From the NCBI GenBank assembly GCA_002411365.1, contig DHSD01000023.1:1-53890 (forward strand): a stretch of DNA of 53,890 nt. Direction: 5' to 3'. A program made the translations under genes and the position numbers. Below the pieces are notes generated by a model. That model was not told the origin of the DNA and ran no database searches. It saw only the letters and a list, made by a program, of their open reading frames with translations. The first letter of the stretch is position 1. Each line of letters opens with the position of its first letter. Source of the stretch: Ruminococcaceae bacterium UBA5295 (GTDB taxonomy: Bacteria > Bacillota > Clostridia > Oscillospirales > Acutalibacteraceae). Below, one piece after another: positions 32,819 through 42,018 of this stretch.

Positions 32819-33757
32819 ATGGAATTCTCTCATACGCCTGTTCTGCTCCATGAAACAATTGAAAGCCTTAACATAAAAGCAAATGGTACATATATAGATG
32901 GGACTGCCGGCGGAGGCGGCCATTCGCACGCAATAGCCGAAAAGCTCTCATCAGGCAGGCTTCTTGCAATAGATCAGGATCCGGACGCGATAAAAGTTCT
33001 GCATGAGCGCTTCAACTCTTTCCCATGCGTTACTATTTGCCAATGTAACTTTTCGGATATGAAAAAAGCTGCAGAGCAGAATGGAATCTCATCGGCTGAC
33101 GGCGTGCTGCTTGACCTCGGTGTTTCATCATACCAGTTTGACAATCCGGAGCGAGGTTTTTCTTACAGGCACGATGCTCCGCTTGACATGCGGATGAGTC
33201 GGCATGGCGTTTCTGCCAGGGACATAGTCAACAAGCTCTCCTATGAAGAGCTTTCTGATATTATTTTCCGCTATGGTGAAGAGCGCAATGCGCGATCTAT
33301 TGCGCGCGGAATCGTCAGGGCAAGGGAAAAAGCACCGATTGAAACAACACTTCAACTCGCCGAAATTGTAAAGCGTTCCATACCGGCGAAATTTCGCCGT
33401 AAGCCCGGTCATCCGGCCAGAAAAACTTTTCAAGCGCTTCGCATTAAGGTTAATGGCGAATTGGACAGGCTTTCGGAAGGGCTTGACGCGGCATTCTCGC
33501 TGTTAAAGCCGGAGGGCCGCCTCGCAGTGATATCGTTCCAGTCGCTTGAAGACCGTATTGTTAAGCAGCGCATGGTAAAATGGTGCCAGGGATGTATCTG
33601 CCCGCCTGATTTTCCGGTTTGCGTATGCGGCAGAAAACCTAAAGCAAAATTGCTGTTACGCAAAGGCATTTCCCCTACAGAAGAAGAAATAAAAGAAAAT
33701 CCACGAAGCCGCAGTGCAAGACTGCGCGTTTGCATAAAACTATATGAAGATCAATAA
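32819..33757 (+). CDS. rsmH: 16S rRNA m4C1402 methyltransferase
   Basis: Methylates N4 of cytosine 1402 in 16S rRNA. Motifs: HTPVLLHETI at the N-terminus, SAM-binding DGTAGGGGHSHAI (about residue 23), LLDLGVSSYQFD (about 98), FQALRIKVNGEL (about 203) and VISFQSLEDRIVK. 312 residues is normal. The ATG follows TAGGAGTG. Second gene of the dcw cluster as in nearly all bacteria. Confidence 0.95.
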   Translation: MEFSHTPVLLHETIESLNIKANGTYIDGTAGGGGHSHAIAEKLSSGRLLAIDQDPDAIKVLHERFNSFPCVTICQCNFSDMKKAAEQNGISSADGVLLDLGVSSYQFDNPERGFSYRHDAPLDMRMSRHGVSARDIVNKLSYEELSDIIFRYGEERNARSIARGIVRAREKAPIETTLQLAEIVKRSIPAKFRRKPGHPARKTFQALRIKVNGELDRLSEGLDAAFSLLKPEGRLAVISFQSLEDRIVKQRMVKWCQGCICPPDFPVCVCGRKPKAKLLLRKGISPTEEEIKENPRSRSARLRVCIKLYEDQ

Positions 33758-33774
33758 AAAGGGGAGGAATTGTC

Positions 33775-34269
33775 ATGGCTAATCAGGGCAGCGCTTATAA
33801 TTTTGAATTATTCGAACCAAAAAGTCACCCAAGATCGGCGCCGCCGAAGAGGCCAAACGTCATACATCTTCCTAAAGAAAAACTGGAAGAGAACCGTAGG
33901 CCGAAAGCTAAAGCTGTGAAGCTCGTTTCATTTCTACTGGTTTTTGCTGTGGTCTCAGGGATTGCGGTTACTTTCGTAAATGGCGAGGTTCAGCTTACCG
34001 AACTGTCCGGCCAGATAGAGTCGGCTGAAAAAGCGCTTCATGAGCAGCAGAATGTTAATTCGCAGCTGCAAATTAAGCTCGACTCGAAATTTTCAATGGG
34101 CACAGTGGAGAATTACGCGTCAAAGAACCTCGGCATGAAAAAAACGAATCGAAGTCAGGTTACAGCAGTAGAGGTTTCAAAGGGCGACAAAAGCCAGGTC
34201 GTGGCCAAAACCGCAGTCGAAAGCTGGCTTGAGCGCGCGTGGAATGCAATAAAGGGCTTTCTGTCATAA
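33775..34269 (+). CDS. ftsL: FtsL-like septum formation protein
   Basis: A bitopic membrane protein of 164 residues: charged cytoplasmic N-terminus, one transmembrane helix (KLVSFLLVFAVVSGIAVTFV, about residues 46-65), then a coiled-coil segment to about residue 105 (QIESAEKALHEQQNVNSQLQ). This is the FtsL/DivIC layout; the sequence itself is weakly conserved. Placed between rsmH and the class B PBP, the position of ftsL. It is expected to join DivIB/FtsQ in activating the septal synthase. GGGGAGGAA precedes the ATG. Confidence 0.8.
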   Translation: MANQGSAYNFELFEPKSHPRSAPPKRPNVIHLPKEKLEENRRPKAKAVKLVSFLLVFAVVSGIAVTFVNGEVQLTELSGQIESAEKALHEQQNVNSQLQIKLDSKFSMGTVENYASKNLGMKKTNRSQVTAVEVSKGDKSQVVAKTAVESWLERAWNAIKGFLS

Positions 34270-34417
34270 ATCTGACGTGCTTTCCGTAAATATTGTTTTG
34301 GCGGCACAGACTGGTGGCTGGCAAAAAGCAGCAGGAGTTCTTTGCTTTTATTTTTATCATTAAAGAATTAAAAGTATTAACAATAAAGGTTTTCAGCGTC
34401 TGTTTTGGGAGGCAGCT

Positions 34418-36637
34418 ATGGCAAAAGGTACAACAGTGCGTATGTGGCACCGTACGGTGTTTATACTCATATTACTGATTGCTGTTGGATTCGGCGCAGT
34501 GGTTTTCAGCCTCGTTAAGCTGCAGCTGATAGAAGGCCCTGGTTTGCAGGAACTCGCTATGGAACAGCAGCTTAAGGATACAACGCTTACGGCAAAACGC
34601 GGCACTATCTATGACTGCAATATGAAGGAGCTTGCAAGAAGCGCAACGGTCTGGGATGTGGTGCTTGAGCCTGCATTTATAACTGACAAAGACCGCGGCA
34701 CCATAGCTGAGGGGCTTTCTAAAATCCTTGGCATGAGTAAAAGCGATATCATCGAGCGCAGCAAGAAAAAGACTTATTACGATAAGCTGAAAGGCAAAGT
34801 CGAGTCTGACGTAAAAGACAAAATCCTGAAATTCAAATCGGATCACAACATAACTAACGGCATAAGGCTTGTGGAGAATTATAAGAGGTATTATCCGTAC
34901 GGCCAGTTTGCATCAACGGTGCTTGGCTTTACTGGAACTGACAGCCAGGGCCTCGCAGGGGTGGAAGCGCAGTATAACAGTGCGCTTACGGGCACTTCCG
35001 GCAGGCTTGTAACGGCAAAAAATGCAGTGGGTACAAATATGAATTTCCAGTATGAGCAGGAAGTGCCGGCAAAAGACGGCAACAGCCTCGTTTTGACAAT
35101 AGATGAGGTAGTGCAGCACTATGTTGAAAAATACCTTGCAGAAGGAGCCGTAAACAACAAGGTAAAAAACCGCGGCTGTGCAATAGTTATGAATGTAAAA
35201 ACAGGGGCTATCCTCGGCATGGCTGTGAAAGGCGACTTTGACCCTAACAATCCGTTTGTAATTTCTGATTCTTCCAAAAAGTCTGAAATAGATAAGATTT
35301 CTGATAAGGCACAAAAAAGTGCGGCGACGCAGCAGGCACTGCAGGAGCAGTGGCGCAATAAATGTATCAGCGACACCTATTATCCCGGCTCTGTTTTTAA
35401 AATGGTGACAGGTTCAGCAGCAATGGAAGAGGGGCTTGTAAAAGAAAACACAATGTTTAACTGCCCAGGATATCTTGAAATCGGCGGCAGTAAAATACAT
35501 GAGTGGCACGCAGGCGGGTTTGGCCAACTTTCGTTTGAGAACGGCATATGCAAGTCGAGTAACATCGTGTTCGTACAGGTCGGCAAAATGCTTGGGGCGC
35601 AGCTTTTCTACAAATATTTCGATGCTTTCGGCTTTGCGGATAAAACGGGTATTGACATGCCAGGCGAGTCGAGGAGCCTGTACAGGACGGCTGACCAGAT
35701 GAGGCCGGTTGACCTTGCATGCGCGGCTTTCGGGCAGAGCAATAAAATCACGCCTATTCAGATGATTACGGCGTGTTGTGCTGTGGCAAACGGAGGCTAC
35801 CTTGTCCAGCCACACGCCGTGTCGGAGATTCTCGACAGCAGCGGGAACATCGTGAAAACAGCGAGCACGGCGCCAAAGCGTCAGGTAATATCGGGCGATA
35901 CGTCAAAGCGCATGTGCAAGATACTTCAGAAAGATGCGACAAGCGGTACGGCGAAAAGCGGCTATATTGCGGGCTACCGCGTTGCGGGCAAAACAGGTAC
36001 TTCGGAAAAGACAGAATTGGAAGCAAAAGGCCAGACAGGCGAATACATCGCTTCTTACTGCGGATTTGCACCTGCCGATGACCCGCAGATTGCAATGCTT
36101 GTGTTCTATGATGAGCCGCACGGCCCGAACGGCTACTATGGCAGCCCTGTTGCAGGCCCGACTTTTCTCGGCGCTATGACGCAGATACTTCCATACCTTG
36201 GCATAGAGCCGAAGTACAGCAGTGAGGAGCTTGGAAAACTGGACGGCAAAGCGCCCGACGTAGTCGGCAAAACAGTTGCTGATGCAAAAAATGCCATATC
36301 GAAAGCAGGCTTTTCCGCAAAGGTATACGGCAGCGGCAGCAAGATTATTTCTCAGATACCTGAGCCGGGCAAGAATATTCCTAAAAACGGCACGGTCGTT
36401 CTTTTTACTGACATGAAGAGTTCTTCACAGACGGTGGCTGTTCCAGATCTAACTAACCTTTCACTTTCCGAAGCAAATGAAAAAGCAGCGGATGCGGGAG
36501 TTAATATCAGCATCGAAGGTGCGGCGCTTACAAGTTCCAGCGCGGTTTCAAGCTCTCAGGATGTTGCGGCAGGTACTAAAGTGCAGCCGGGAACGGTAGT
36601 AACGGTTGTGTTCTCTGAGAAAAATCAGGTCGCGTAA
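34418..36637 (+). CDS. spoVD: Class B penicillin-binding protein with PASTA domains (FtsI/SpoVD type)
   Basis: Transpeptidase that cross-links peptidoglycan, anchored by one N-terminal helix (TVFILILLIAVGFGAVVFSL). The dimerisation domain spans about residues 50-230. The catalytic set is complete: S325-V-F-K328, SSN in CKSSNIVFVQ, and KTGTSEKTE near residue 525. Two PASTA domains follow near 605-665 and 670-735 (VVGKTVADAKNAI, VPDLTNLSLSEAN). 739 residues. Two PASTA domains at this locus are usual for SpoVD or PBP2X-type proteins. As the only class B enzyme in the cluster it may serve vegetative septation too, so ftsI is an alternative name. Confidence 0.9.
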   Translation: MAKGTTVRMWHRTVFILILLIAVGFGAVVFSLVKLQLIEGPGLQELAMEQQLKDTTLTAKRGTIYDCNMKELARSATVWDVVLEPAFITDKDRGTIAEGLSKILGMSKSDIIERSKKKTYYDKLKGKVESDVKDKILKFKSDHNITNGIRLVENYKRYYPYGQFASTVLGFTGTDSQGLAGVEAQYNSALTGTSGRLVTAKNAVGTNMNFQYEQEVPAKDGNSLVLTIDEVVQHYVEKYLAEGAVNNKVKNRGCAIVMNVKTGAILGMAVKGDFDPNNPFVISDSSKKSEIDKISDKAQKSAATQQALQEQWRNKCISDTYYPGSVFKMVTGSAAMEEGLVKENTMFNCPGYLEIGGSKIHEWHAGGFGQLSFENGICKSSNIVFVQVGKMLGAQLFYKYFDAFGFADKTGIDMPGESRSLYRTADQMRPVDLACAAFGQSNKITPIQMITACCAVANGGYLVQPHAVSEILDSSGNIVKTASTAPKRQVISGDTSKRMCKILQKDATSGTAKSGYIAGYRVAGKTGTSEKTELEAKGQTGEYIASYCGFAPADDPQIAMLVFYDEPHGPNGYYGSPVAGPTFLGAMTQILPYLGIEPKYSSEELGKLDGKAPDVVGKTVADAKNAISKAGFSAKVYGSGSKIISQIPEPGKNIPKNGTVVLFTDMKSSSQTVAVPDLTNLSLSEANEKAADAGVNISIEGAALTSSSAVSSSQDVAAGTKVQPGTVVTVVFSEKNQVA

Positions 36638-36671
36638 ATTAATTTGTGTGGCGGATTGCGGGGGCGATTTT

Positions 36672-37196
36672 ATGGCGGATAGGAATTCTGGCCAGAAAAT
36701 GATAGCAGTATCGAATGGGGCTGAAAGGGAATGCTACTTTCTGAAACAGATTTTTAATTGCAGCGGGAGAAATACTTTCTCTGTGCTGATGGCTGAGGAA
36801 GTGATAAAGCGCGGCATGAAGGCTGCTGTGCTCCTTACCGATAAACCGGAAAGCTACAATATGCCGTCATTTTTTCCCACATGTGTAACGGAATTTTTTC
36901 CAGAGCAGGGCAAAAAAAATATGAACTTCCAAAAGTTGGTTACTTATTCAACGGAATATGACCGTGCAGATTTTACTGCACGCAATATAAGGATGCTTCA
37001 AGGAAGGATGGCCACATTTGAGATTGTAGGGGTTGGTATTATCGGGCGTGTCCATTTGTGCACAGGCAGCAGGCAGGATATTAAAAGTGCCCTTGCTGCT
37101 GCAGCAACTGCAATTACCGCAGGCATTCCGTTTGCGAAAATCCTTGGGGCGCTCAACGGCCTTGCTTGCTGTGAGAATTTAGTATCTGACATATGA
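36672..37196 (+). CDS. Mur-ligase-like shortened protein in the murE/murF position
   Basis: An intact 174-residue ORF that resembles a shrunken MurE. MIAVSNGAERECYFLKQIF lines up with the P-loop region of Mur ligases (VTGTNGKTTT type), but the GTNGKT nucleotide site is lost. LVTYSTEYDRADFTARNI and IIGRVHLCTGSRQDIKSAL with AAAATAITAGIPFAKIL match the family's later central-domain pattern (VITYG...ADxxAxNI, LPGxxNxxNALAA...ALGIP). The whole C-terminal domain and a large central stretch, including the usual catalytic Lys and His region, are missing. It cannot be a working ligase. It lies between the PBP and mraY, exactly where murE-murF are expected. The start at ATG 36672 is preceded by GGGGGCG. 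Similarity is judged by eye. Confidence 0.6.
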   Translation: MADRNSGQKMIAVSNGAERECYFLKQIFNCSGRNTFSVLMAEEVIKRGMKAAVLLTDKPESYNMPSFFPTCVTEFFPEQGKKNMNFQKLVTYSTEYDRADFTARNIRMLQGRMATFEIVGVGIIGRVHLCTGSRQDIKSALAAAATAITAGIPFAKILGALNGLACCENLVSDI

Positions 37197-37260
37197 CACC
37201 GCAGAATTTTTAAAGCAGACTTAAAAAACAGCAGTAATTGCAAAGGTGGAAAAATAAAGT

Positions 37261-38268
37261 ATGGATTCAGTTTGGGTCGTTTCAGCTATGCTGATTTCTT
37301 TCGCAGCTACAGCGCTTTTGGGCAAATGGATGGTGCCGTATCTCCATAAAATAAATTTTGGCCAGACAATTCGCGAATCAGGCCCCATATGGCACAAAAA
37401 GAAAAATGGAACGCCGACGATGGGCGGCTTTATGTTCATTATAGGGATAATTTTAGCGGTGATAATCTGTGTACCTCTTTACTACCATTACTCAGGGAAC
37501 AGTCCGTATATGATGAGCATGTCCGTAAAAATAATAGGCGGCCTTGTGATGGCGTGCATGTTCGGGTTTATCGGATTTATTGACGATTATATAAAAGTTG
37601 TAAAAAAGAGGAACCTTGGCCTTGATGTGCGCCAGAAACTTGTGCTTCAGTTTATTGCAGCTGGCGTTTACCTTTATTCGCTGTACCGTGCGGGCTGCGG
37701 CAGCAAGATGCTAATCCCTTTTGCAGGCAGCGCCGACTGGGGTATCTGGTACTGGATTATCAGCCTGTTTGGCATTGTAGGCATGGTGAACGCCGTAAAC
37801 TTTACAGATGGCATAGATGGCCTGAACGCTTCTGTAACATTTTTTGCTTCACTCGCTTTCTTTGCAATCTCAGGGCTTATGCACCTGACTGCTGTAGGCA
37901 TTTTTGCCGCTGCTGCTGCCGGTGGGTGCCTCGGATTCCTAATCTGGAATTTCAACCCTGCTAAAGTTTTTATGGGTGACACCGGTTCGCTCTTTCTGGG
38001 AGGTGTTGTCTGTGCGCTTGGCTTTGCCTTAAATGTGCCTATTCTCATCCTGCTTATAGGCATTATTTATATAATTGAGATTCTCTCAGTTGTGCTGCAG
38101 GTTTCGTATTTTAAGGCGACGCATGGCAAGCGCCTTTTCAAGATGACGCCTATCCACCACCATTTTGAGATGTGCGGATGGAGCGAGATAAAAATCTGTG
38201 TTGTTTTCAGCATTGTTACAATCATCTGTGGGACGGGTGCAGTTTTGCTTGTTGCTTTTGGACTTTAA
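37261..38268 (+). CDS. mraY: Phospho-N-acetylmuramoyl-pentapeptide transferase
   Basis: Makes lipid I from UDP-MurNAc-pentapeptide and undecaprenyl phosphate in the membrane. About ten membrane helices; catalytic Asp pairs are in GFIDDYIKVVKKRNLG (about residue 103) and NFTDGIDGLNA (about 180), with MGDTGSLFLGG (about 239) and HHHFEMCGW (about 300). 335 residues is normal. GGTGG is upstream of the ATG. It follows the shortened Mur-ligase-like gene by 64 bp. Confidence 0.95.
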   Translation: MDSVWVVSAMLISFAATALLGKWMVPYLHKINFGQTIRESGPIWHKKKNGTPTMGGFMFIIGIILAVIICVPLYYHYSGNSPYMMSMSVKIIGGLVMACMFGFIGFIDDYIKVVKKRNLGLDVRQKLVLQFIAAGVYLYSLYRAGCGSKMLIPFAGSADWGIWYWIISLFGIVGMVNAVNFTDGIDGLNASVTFFASLAFFAISGLMHLTAVGIFAAAAAGGCLGFLIWNFNPAKVFMGDTGSLFLGGVVCALGFALNVPILILLIGIIYIIEILSVVLQVSYFKATHGKRLFKMTPIHHHFEMCGWSEIKICVVFSIVTIICGTGAVLLVAFGL

Positions 38269-38316
38269 TGGGTCCATATTACGCATAAAAAATTCTGAAG
38301 GAAGAAGGGGAACAGC

Positions 38317-39528
38317 ATGACGGATCAGTCAGTGGCCGGAAGAAGAAACAATTCTGCCAGCAGTAAGGGGCTGAGTTATGATGAGAACAGGCCACGCCGC
38401 CGCTCCGGAAGGGTTCGGAAAAAATTCAAGGCTTTTTCCGTGCGCTTCGGCATGGATCTTCCGTTTTTCCTCCTCGTGCTTGTGCTTGTTGTTATCGGCC
38501 TCGTCATGATGTTTTCGGCAAGCTATGCCAATGCATCATATTATTTTGGGGACAGTTACTATTTTATTAAGCGCCAGGCAGCGTTTGCGGCTGTTGGCAT
38601 TGCGGTTATGATAGGTGTATCGTATTTTGACTATCACCACTTTCATAAGTTTGCCATACCTGTTCTTCTGATTTCATTTGCCATGCTTGCGCTTGTGCTT
38701 GTAATGCCGGAAATCAAAAAGGTTCACCGCTGGATTTCGCTTGGCGCCCTTGGGCAGTTCCAACCTTCAGAGATTGCAAAGTTTGCCATAGTTTTGGTAT
38801 TTGCACATCTCATATCCCTTAACTTCAGCAGAATGGGCACTTTTCGCTATGGAGTGCTGCCTTATGTAATAATCCTTGCTATCACAGCGGCGCTCCTTTT
38901 GATGGAGCCGCATGTTTCAGCCACCGTGATCATTCTTATCCTCGGCGCTGTAATGCTGTTTATAGGCGGTGTTAAATTCCGCTGGTTTGCTGTGGCCATC
39001 GGTATTGCCGGTGCTGGAATGGCATATCTCATTGCATTTTCCGGCAAGGTGGGCTATGCAAGCGGGCGTATTGCGGGCTGGCTTGACCCACTTTCAACAT
39101 GGCAGACACGCCAGTCGCTTTATGCCATCGGTTCAGGCGGGCTTCTCGGCCTCGGCCTCGGCCAGTCAAGGCAAAAATACCTTTACCTTCCGGAGCCGCA
39201 GAACGATTTTATTTTTGCAATCGTTTGTGAGGAGCTCGGATTTATAGGTGCCCTGGTTATTATCATTTTGTTTGCCATGCTTGTCTGGCGCGGGATTACG
39301 ATTTCACTCCATGCACAAGATAAATTCGGCATGCTTCTCGGGATAGGTATCACCCTTCAGGTTGGCCTTCAGGTAGTCCTTAATATTGCCGTTGTCACTA
39401 ATACAATTCCAAACACTGGCATTAGCCTGCCATTTTTCAGCTATGGAGGGACGTCGCTTGTTATCCTGCTTGCTGAAATGGGAATCGTGCTGTCAATTTC
39501 GCGTACCTCCTCTGTCGAAAAGACATAG
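38317..39528 (+). CDS. ftsW: Septal peptidoglycan glycosyltransferase FtsW (SEDS family)
   Basis: Polymerises lipid II at the division site together with the class B PBP. 403 residues with a hydrophilic, basic N-terminus of about 45 residues and ten membrane helices. SEDS signature sequences: SASYANA, QPSEIAKFAIVL, and the large extracellular loop ending LPEPQNDFIFAIVCEELGFIG, then LPFFSYGGTSL. murD, which often precedes ftsW, is missing. RodA is possible by sequence, but context favours FtsW. GAAGGGG precedes the ATG. Confidence 0.93.
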   Translation: MTDQSVAGRRNNSASSKGLSYDENRPRRRSGRVRKKFKAFSVRFGMDLPFFLLVLVLVVIGLVMMFSASYANASYYFGDSYYFIKRQAAFAAVGIAVMIGVSYFDYHHFHKFAIPVLLISFAMLALVLVMPEIKKVHRWISLGALGQFQPSEIAKFAIVLVFAHLISLNFSRMGTFRYGVLPYVIILAITAALLLMEPHVSATVIILILGAVMLFIGGVKFRWFAVAIGIAGAGMAYLIAFSGKVGYASGRIAGWLDPLSTWQTRQSLYAIGSGGLLGLGLGQSRQKYLYLPEPQNDFIFAIVCEELGFIGALVIIILFAMLVWRGITISLHAQDKFGMLLGIGITLQVGLQVVLNIAVVTNTIPNTGISLPFFSYGGTSLVILLAEMGIVLSISRTSSVEKT

Positions 39529-39558
39529 AATTCATTTTATAATGGGAGATTTTTGATT

Positions 39559-40683
39559 ATGAAGGTTCTTTTTGCCGGCGGAGGCACCGCTGGACATATT
39601 AACCCGGCGCTTGCGATTGCCGGCTATCTGCGTGAGCAGGAACCCGATGTGCAGATTCTGTATATAGGTGCAAAAGGCGGCATGGAAGAACGCCTTGTGC
39701 CTGCAGCCGGATATGATTTCCGCAGCATTACGGTTTCAGGTTTCCAAAGGAAACTCAGCCTGAAAAATATCGGGCGCAATGTGTCTGCAGCCTTTCACGC
39801 AGTCACTGCAAGCCGTCAGGCACGCAAAATCATAAGCAGCTTCAGGCCGGATATATGCATAGGCACGGGCGGCTATGTCGCTGGCCCTGTTATACGTGAA
39901 GCCATAAAAATGAATATACCGTCGCTTATCCACGAGCAGAACGCCTTTCCTGGTGTCACCAATAAGCTACTTTCAAAAGGGGCGGACCGCACTATGTTGG
40001 CCGTGCCTGATGCCCAGAAATATCTTGCGCCTAAAGCGCGCTGCGTAATTACAGGCAATCCGGTGCGCCAGGAAGTCATAAGGGCAGACCGCGAAGAAGC
40101 GCGCAGAAAGTTAGGCCTTGACAGCCGCCCACTTATCCTCTCTTTCGGCGGGAGCCTCGGCGCAAGGAAGATCAATGAAGCTGTGGCCGATCTGCTGGTG
40201 GAGAGCGCAAAGAGCGGGAAGTACCAGCATATTCACGGATATGGCCAGTGGGGGAAATGGTTCCCGGACCTGCTAAAGCAGAAGGGAGCCGATCCGACAG
40301 CGCACAAAGAGTTCGATGTGCGTGAATATATCAGCAATATGCCTGACTGCCTGGCAGCAGCAGACCTTGTGATATGCAGGGCGGGCGCCATAACGCTCAG
40401 CGAGCTTCAAGTGCAGGGCAAGGCGTCGATACTTATACCTTCGCCTAATGTCGCTGAAAACCACCAGTACCATAATGCCATGGCGCTTGTAGAAAGGGGC
40501 GCTGCAGAGATAATTGAAGAAAAGGACCTCACTGGTCAGGCCCTCTGTAAAAAAGTCGAGGAGTTGTTTGCACATCCGGAAAAACTCAGGTTGCTCGGTG
40601 AAAATGCTAAAAAGATGGCTATAGCCGATGCAAACGCACGCATTTATAAGATTATACATGAGGTGCTGGCAGAGCACCGTTGA
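39559..40683 (+). CDS. murG: UDP-GlcNAc:lipid I N-acetylglucosaminyltransferase MurG
   Basis: Adds GlcNAc to lipid I, giving lipid II, at the cytoplasmic membrane face. GT28 motifs: FAGGGTAGHINPALAIA at the N-terminus, IHEQNAFPGVTNKLLS (about residue 124), FGGSLGARKINEAV (about 196) and CRAGAITLSELQ (about 278). The ATG at 39559 lies 10 bases after GGGAG; a TTG six bases upstream is too close to it. 374 residues. Confidence 0.95.
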   Translation: MKVLFAGGGTAGHINPALAIAGYLREQEPDVQILYIGAKGGMEERLVPAAGYDFRSITVSGFQRKLSLKNIGRNVSAAFHAVTASRQARKIISSFRPDICIGTGGYVAGPVIREAIKMNIPSLIHEQNAFPGVTNKLLSKGADRTMLAVPDAQKYLAPKARCVITGNPVRQEVIRADREEARRKLGLDSRPLILSFGGSLGARKINEAVADLLVESAKSGKYQHIHGYGQWGKWFPDLLKQKGADPTAHKEFDVREYISNMPDCLAAADLVICRAGAITLSELQVQGKASILIPSPNVAENHQYHNAMALVERGAAEIIEEKDLTGQALCKKVEELFAHPEKLRLLGENAKKMAIADANARIYKIIHEVLAEHR

Positions 40684-40747
40684 AAGTTCCGTAACAGCAG
40701 AACTCAGCACAGCATATTATGTTGTCAGAATGTGTGGGGGTGCTGTT

Positions 40748-42007
40748 ATGCAGAAACTTTTGATACACGGCGGGAAGAAGCTGGAAGGCGAAGTCAAAAT
40801 ACGCGGGGCAAAAAACAGCACACTTCCGCTTATGGCGGCGTCGCTTGTATGCAGCGGAAAATGCATTTTGCATAACTGCCCTTCTCTGCTGGATGTTGAT
40901 ACTTCGAAACAGATTTTAAGGCATCTTGGCTGCAATGTTAAAGAATCGGAAGGAGCTGTTGTAATTGATCCGACGACTGTCTGCAGGTACGATATTCCAG
41001 ACCGCCTTATGCGCGAGATGCGCTCATCTATTATTTTTCTGGGGGCAATAGTCGGGCGAATCGGGAAAGCCGTTCTATCATATCCCGGCGGCTGTGAGCT
41101 TGGGCCGCGGCCCATCGACCTTCACATTTCCTCTTTAAGGAAGATGGGTGTAGATATTAAGGAAAATCACGGAAGGCTTAACTGTTCCACACCGGATGGG
41201 CTTCATGGAGCTTCAATTTCACTTACTTTTCCCAGTGTTGGTGCAACGGAGAACATAATAATTACCGCAGTGCTTGCAAAAGGCATCACAGTTATAAGCA
41301 ATGCGGCGCGCGAGCCTGAGATATGCGACCTTGCGGATTTCCTTAACTCATGTGGCGCAAAAATATACGGGGCCGGTGAAAGCACAATTACAATAAATGG
41401 CGTAAGCCGCCTTTCCGGGTGCGAACATACCGTTATACCGGACAGGATAGCAGCAGCAACATATCTTGCAGCAGCAGCAGCGACCGGCAGTACCATAACT
41501 GTAAGCGATGTTTTTCCGAAGCACCTTGAGCCGATTATCCCGGCATTTGAAGAAAGCGGCTGCACTGTAAATACGGAAGGAAGCAAAGTGCACATTGCAT
41601 CCCCGCACAGGCTCCACCGCATAAGGTGTGTCAGGACAATGCCTTACCCGGGTTTCCCTACGGATGCTCAGGCGCCTGTCATGGCAATGACTACGGTGGC
41701 GGATGGAACAAGCATATTTGTCGAAAACATATTTGAAAGCAGGTATAAGCATGTTGGTGAGCTTCTGCGCCTTGGCGCAAACGTAAAAGTTGAAGGCCAT
41801 GTTGCTGTTGTAGACGGCGTCAAGCGCCTTTCGGGCGCGCCTGTTGAAGCAACTGACCTGCGCGGGGGTGCTGCCCTTGTGGTTGCGGGTCTGGCTGCGT
41901 GCGGTACTACCGAGATAAGCGGGCTGCACCATCTTGACCGCGGGTACGAGAACCTTGAGAAAAACCTTACCGCACTTGGTGCCGATGTTGTACGTAATGA
42001 AACATAG
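40748..42007 (+). CDS. murA: UDP-N-acetylglucosamine 1-carboxyvinyltransferase
   Basis: First committed step of peptidoglycan synthesis: enolpyruvate transfer from PEP to UDP-GlcNAc. The start at ATG 40748 after GTGGGGG gives 419 residues, the family norm; the open frame extends back into murG. The catalytic Cys is in YPGGCELGPRPIDLHI, as in fosfomycin-sensitive enzymes. KIRGAKNSTLPLMAASL (about residue 17) carries the conserved Lys-Asn. It sits between murG and ftsQ, an order seen in Clostridia. Whether it is MurA1 or MurA2 cannot be said. Confidence 0.94.
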   Translation: MQKLLIHGGKKLEGEVKIRGAKNSTLPLMAASLVCSGKCILHNCPSLLDVDTSKQILRHLGCNVKESEGAVVIDPTTVCRYDIPDRLMREMRSSIIFLGAIVGRIGKAVLSYPGGCELGPRPIDLHISSLRKMGVDIKENHGRLNCSTPDGLHGASISLTFPSVGATENIIITAVLAKGITVISNAAREPEICDLADFLNSCGAKIYGAGESTITINGVSRLSGCEHTVIPDRIAAATYLAAAAATGSTITVSDVFPKHLEPIIPAFEESGCTVNTEGSKVHIASPHRLHRIRCVRTMPYPGFPTDAQAPVMAMTTVADGTSIFVENIFESRYKHVGELLRLGANVKVEGHVAVVDGVKRLSGAPVEATDLRGGAALVVAGLAACGTTEISGLHHLDRGYENLEKNLTALGADVVRNET

Positions 42008-42018
42008 GAAGTGAAAAC

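Noticed and set aside
36606..36671. N-terminal extension of the Mur-like ORF overlapping the PBP gene
   Set aside because: It has no ribosome binding site and the ATG at 36672 lies after GGGGGCG; the extension reads through PBP codons.
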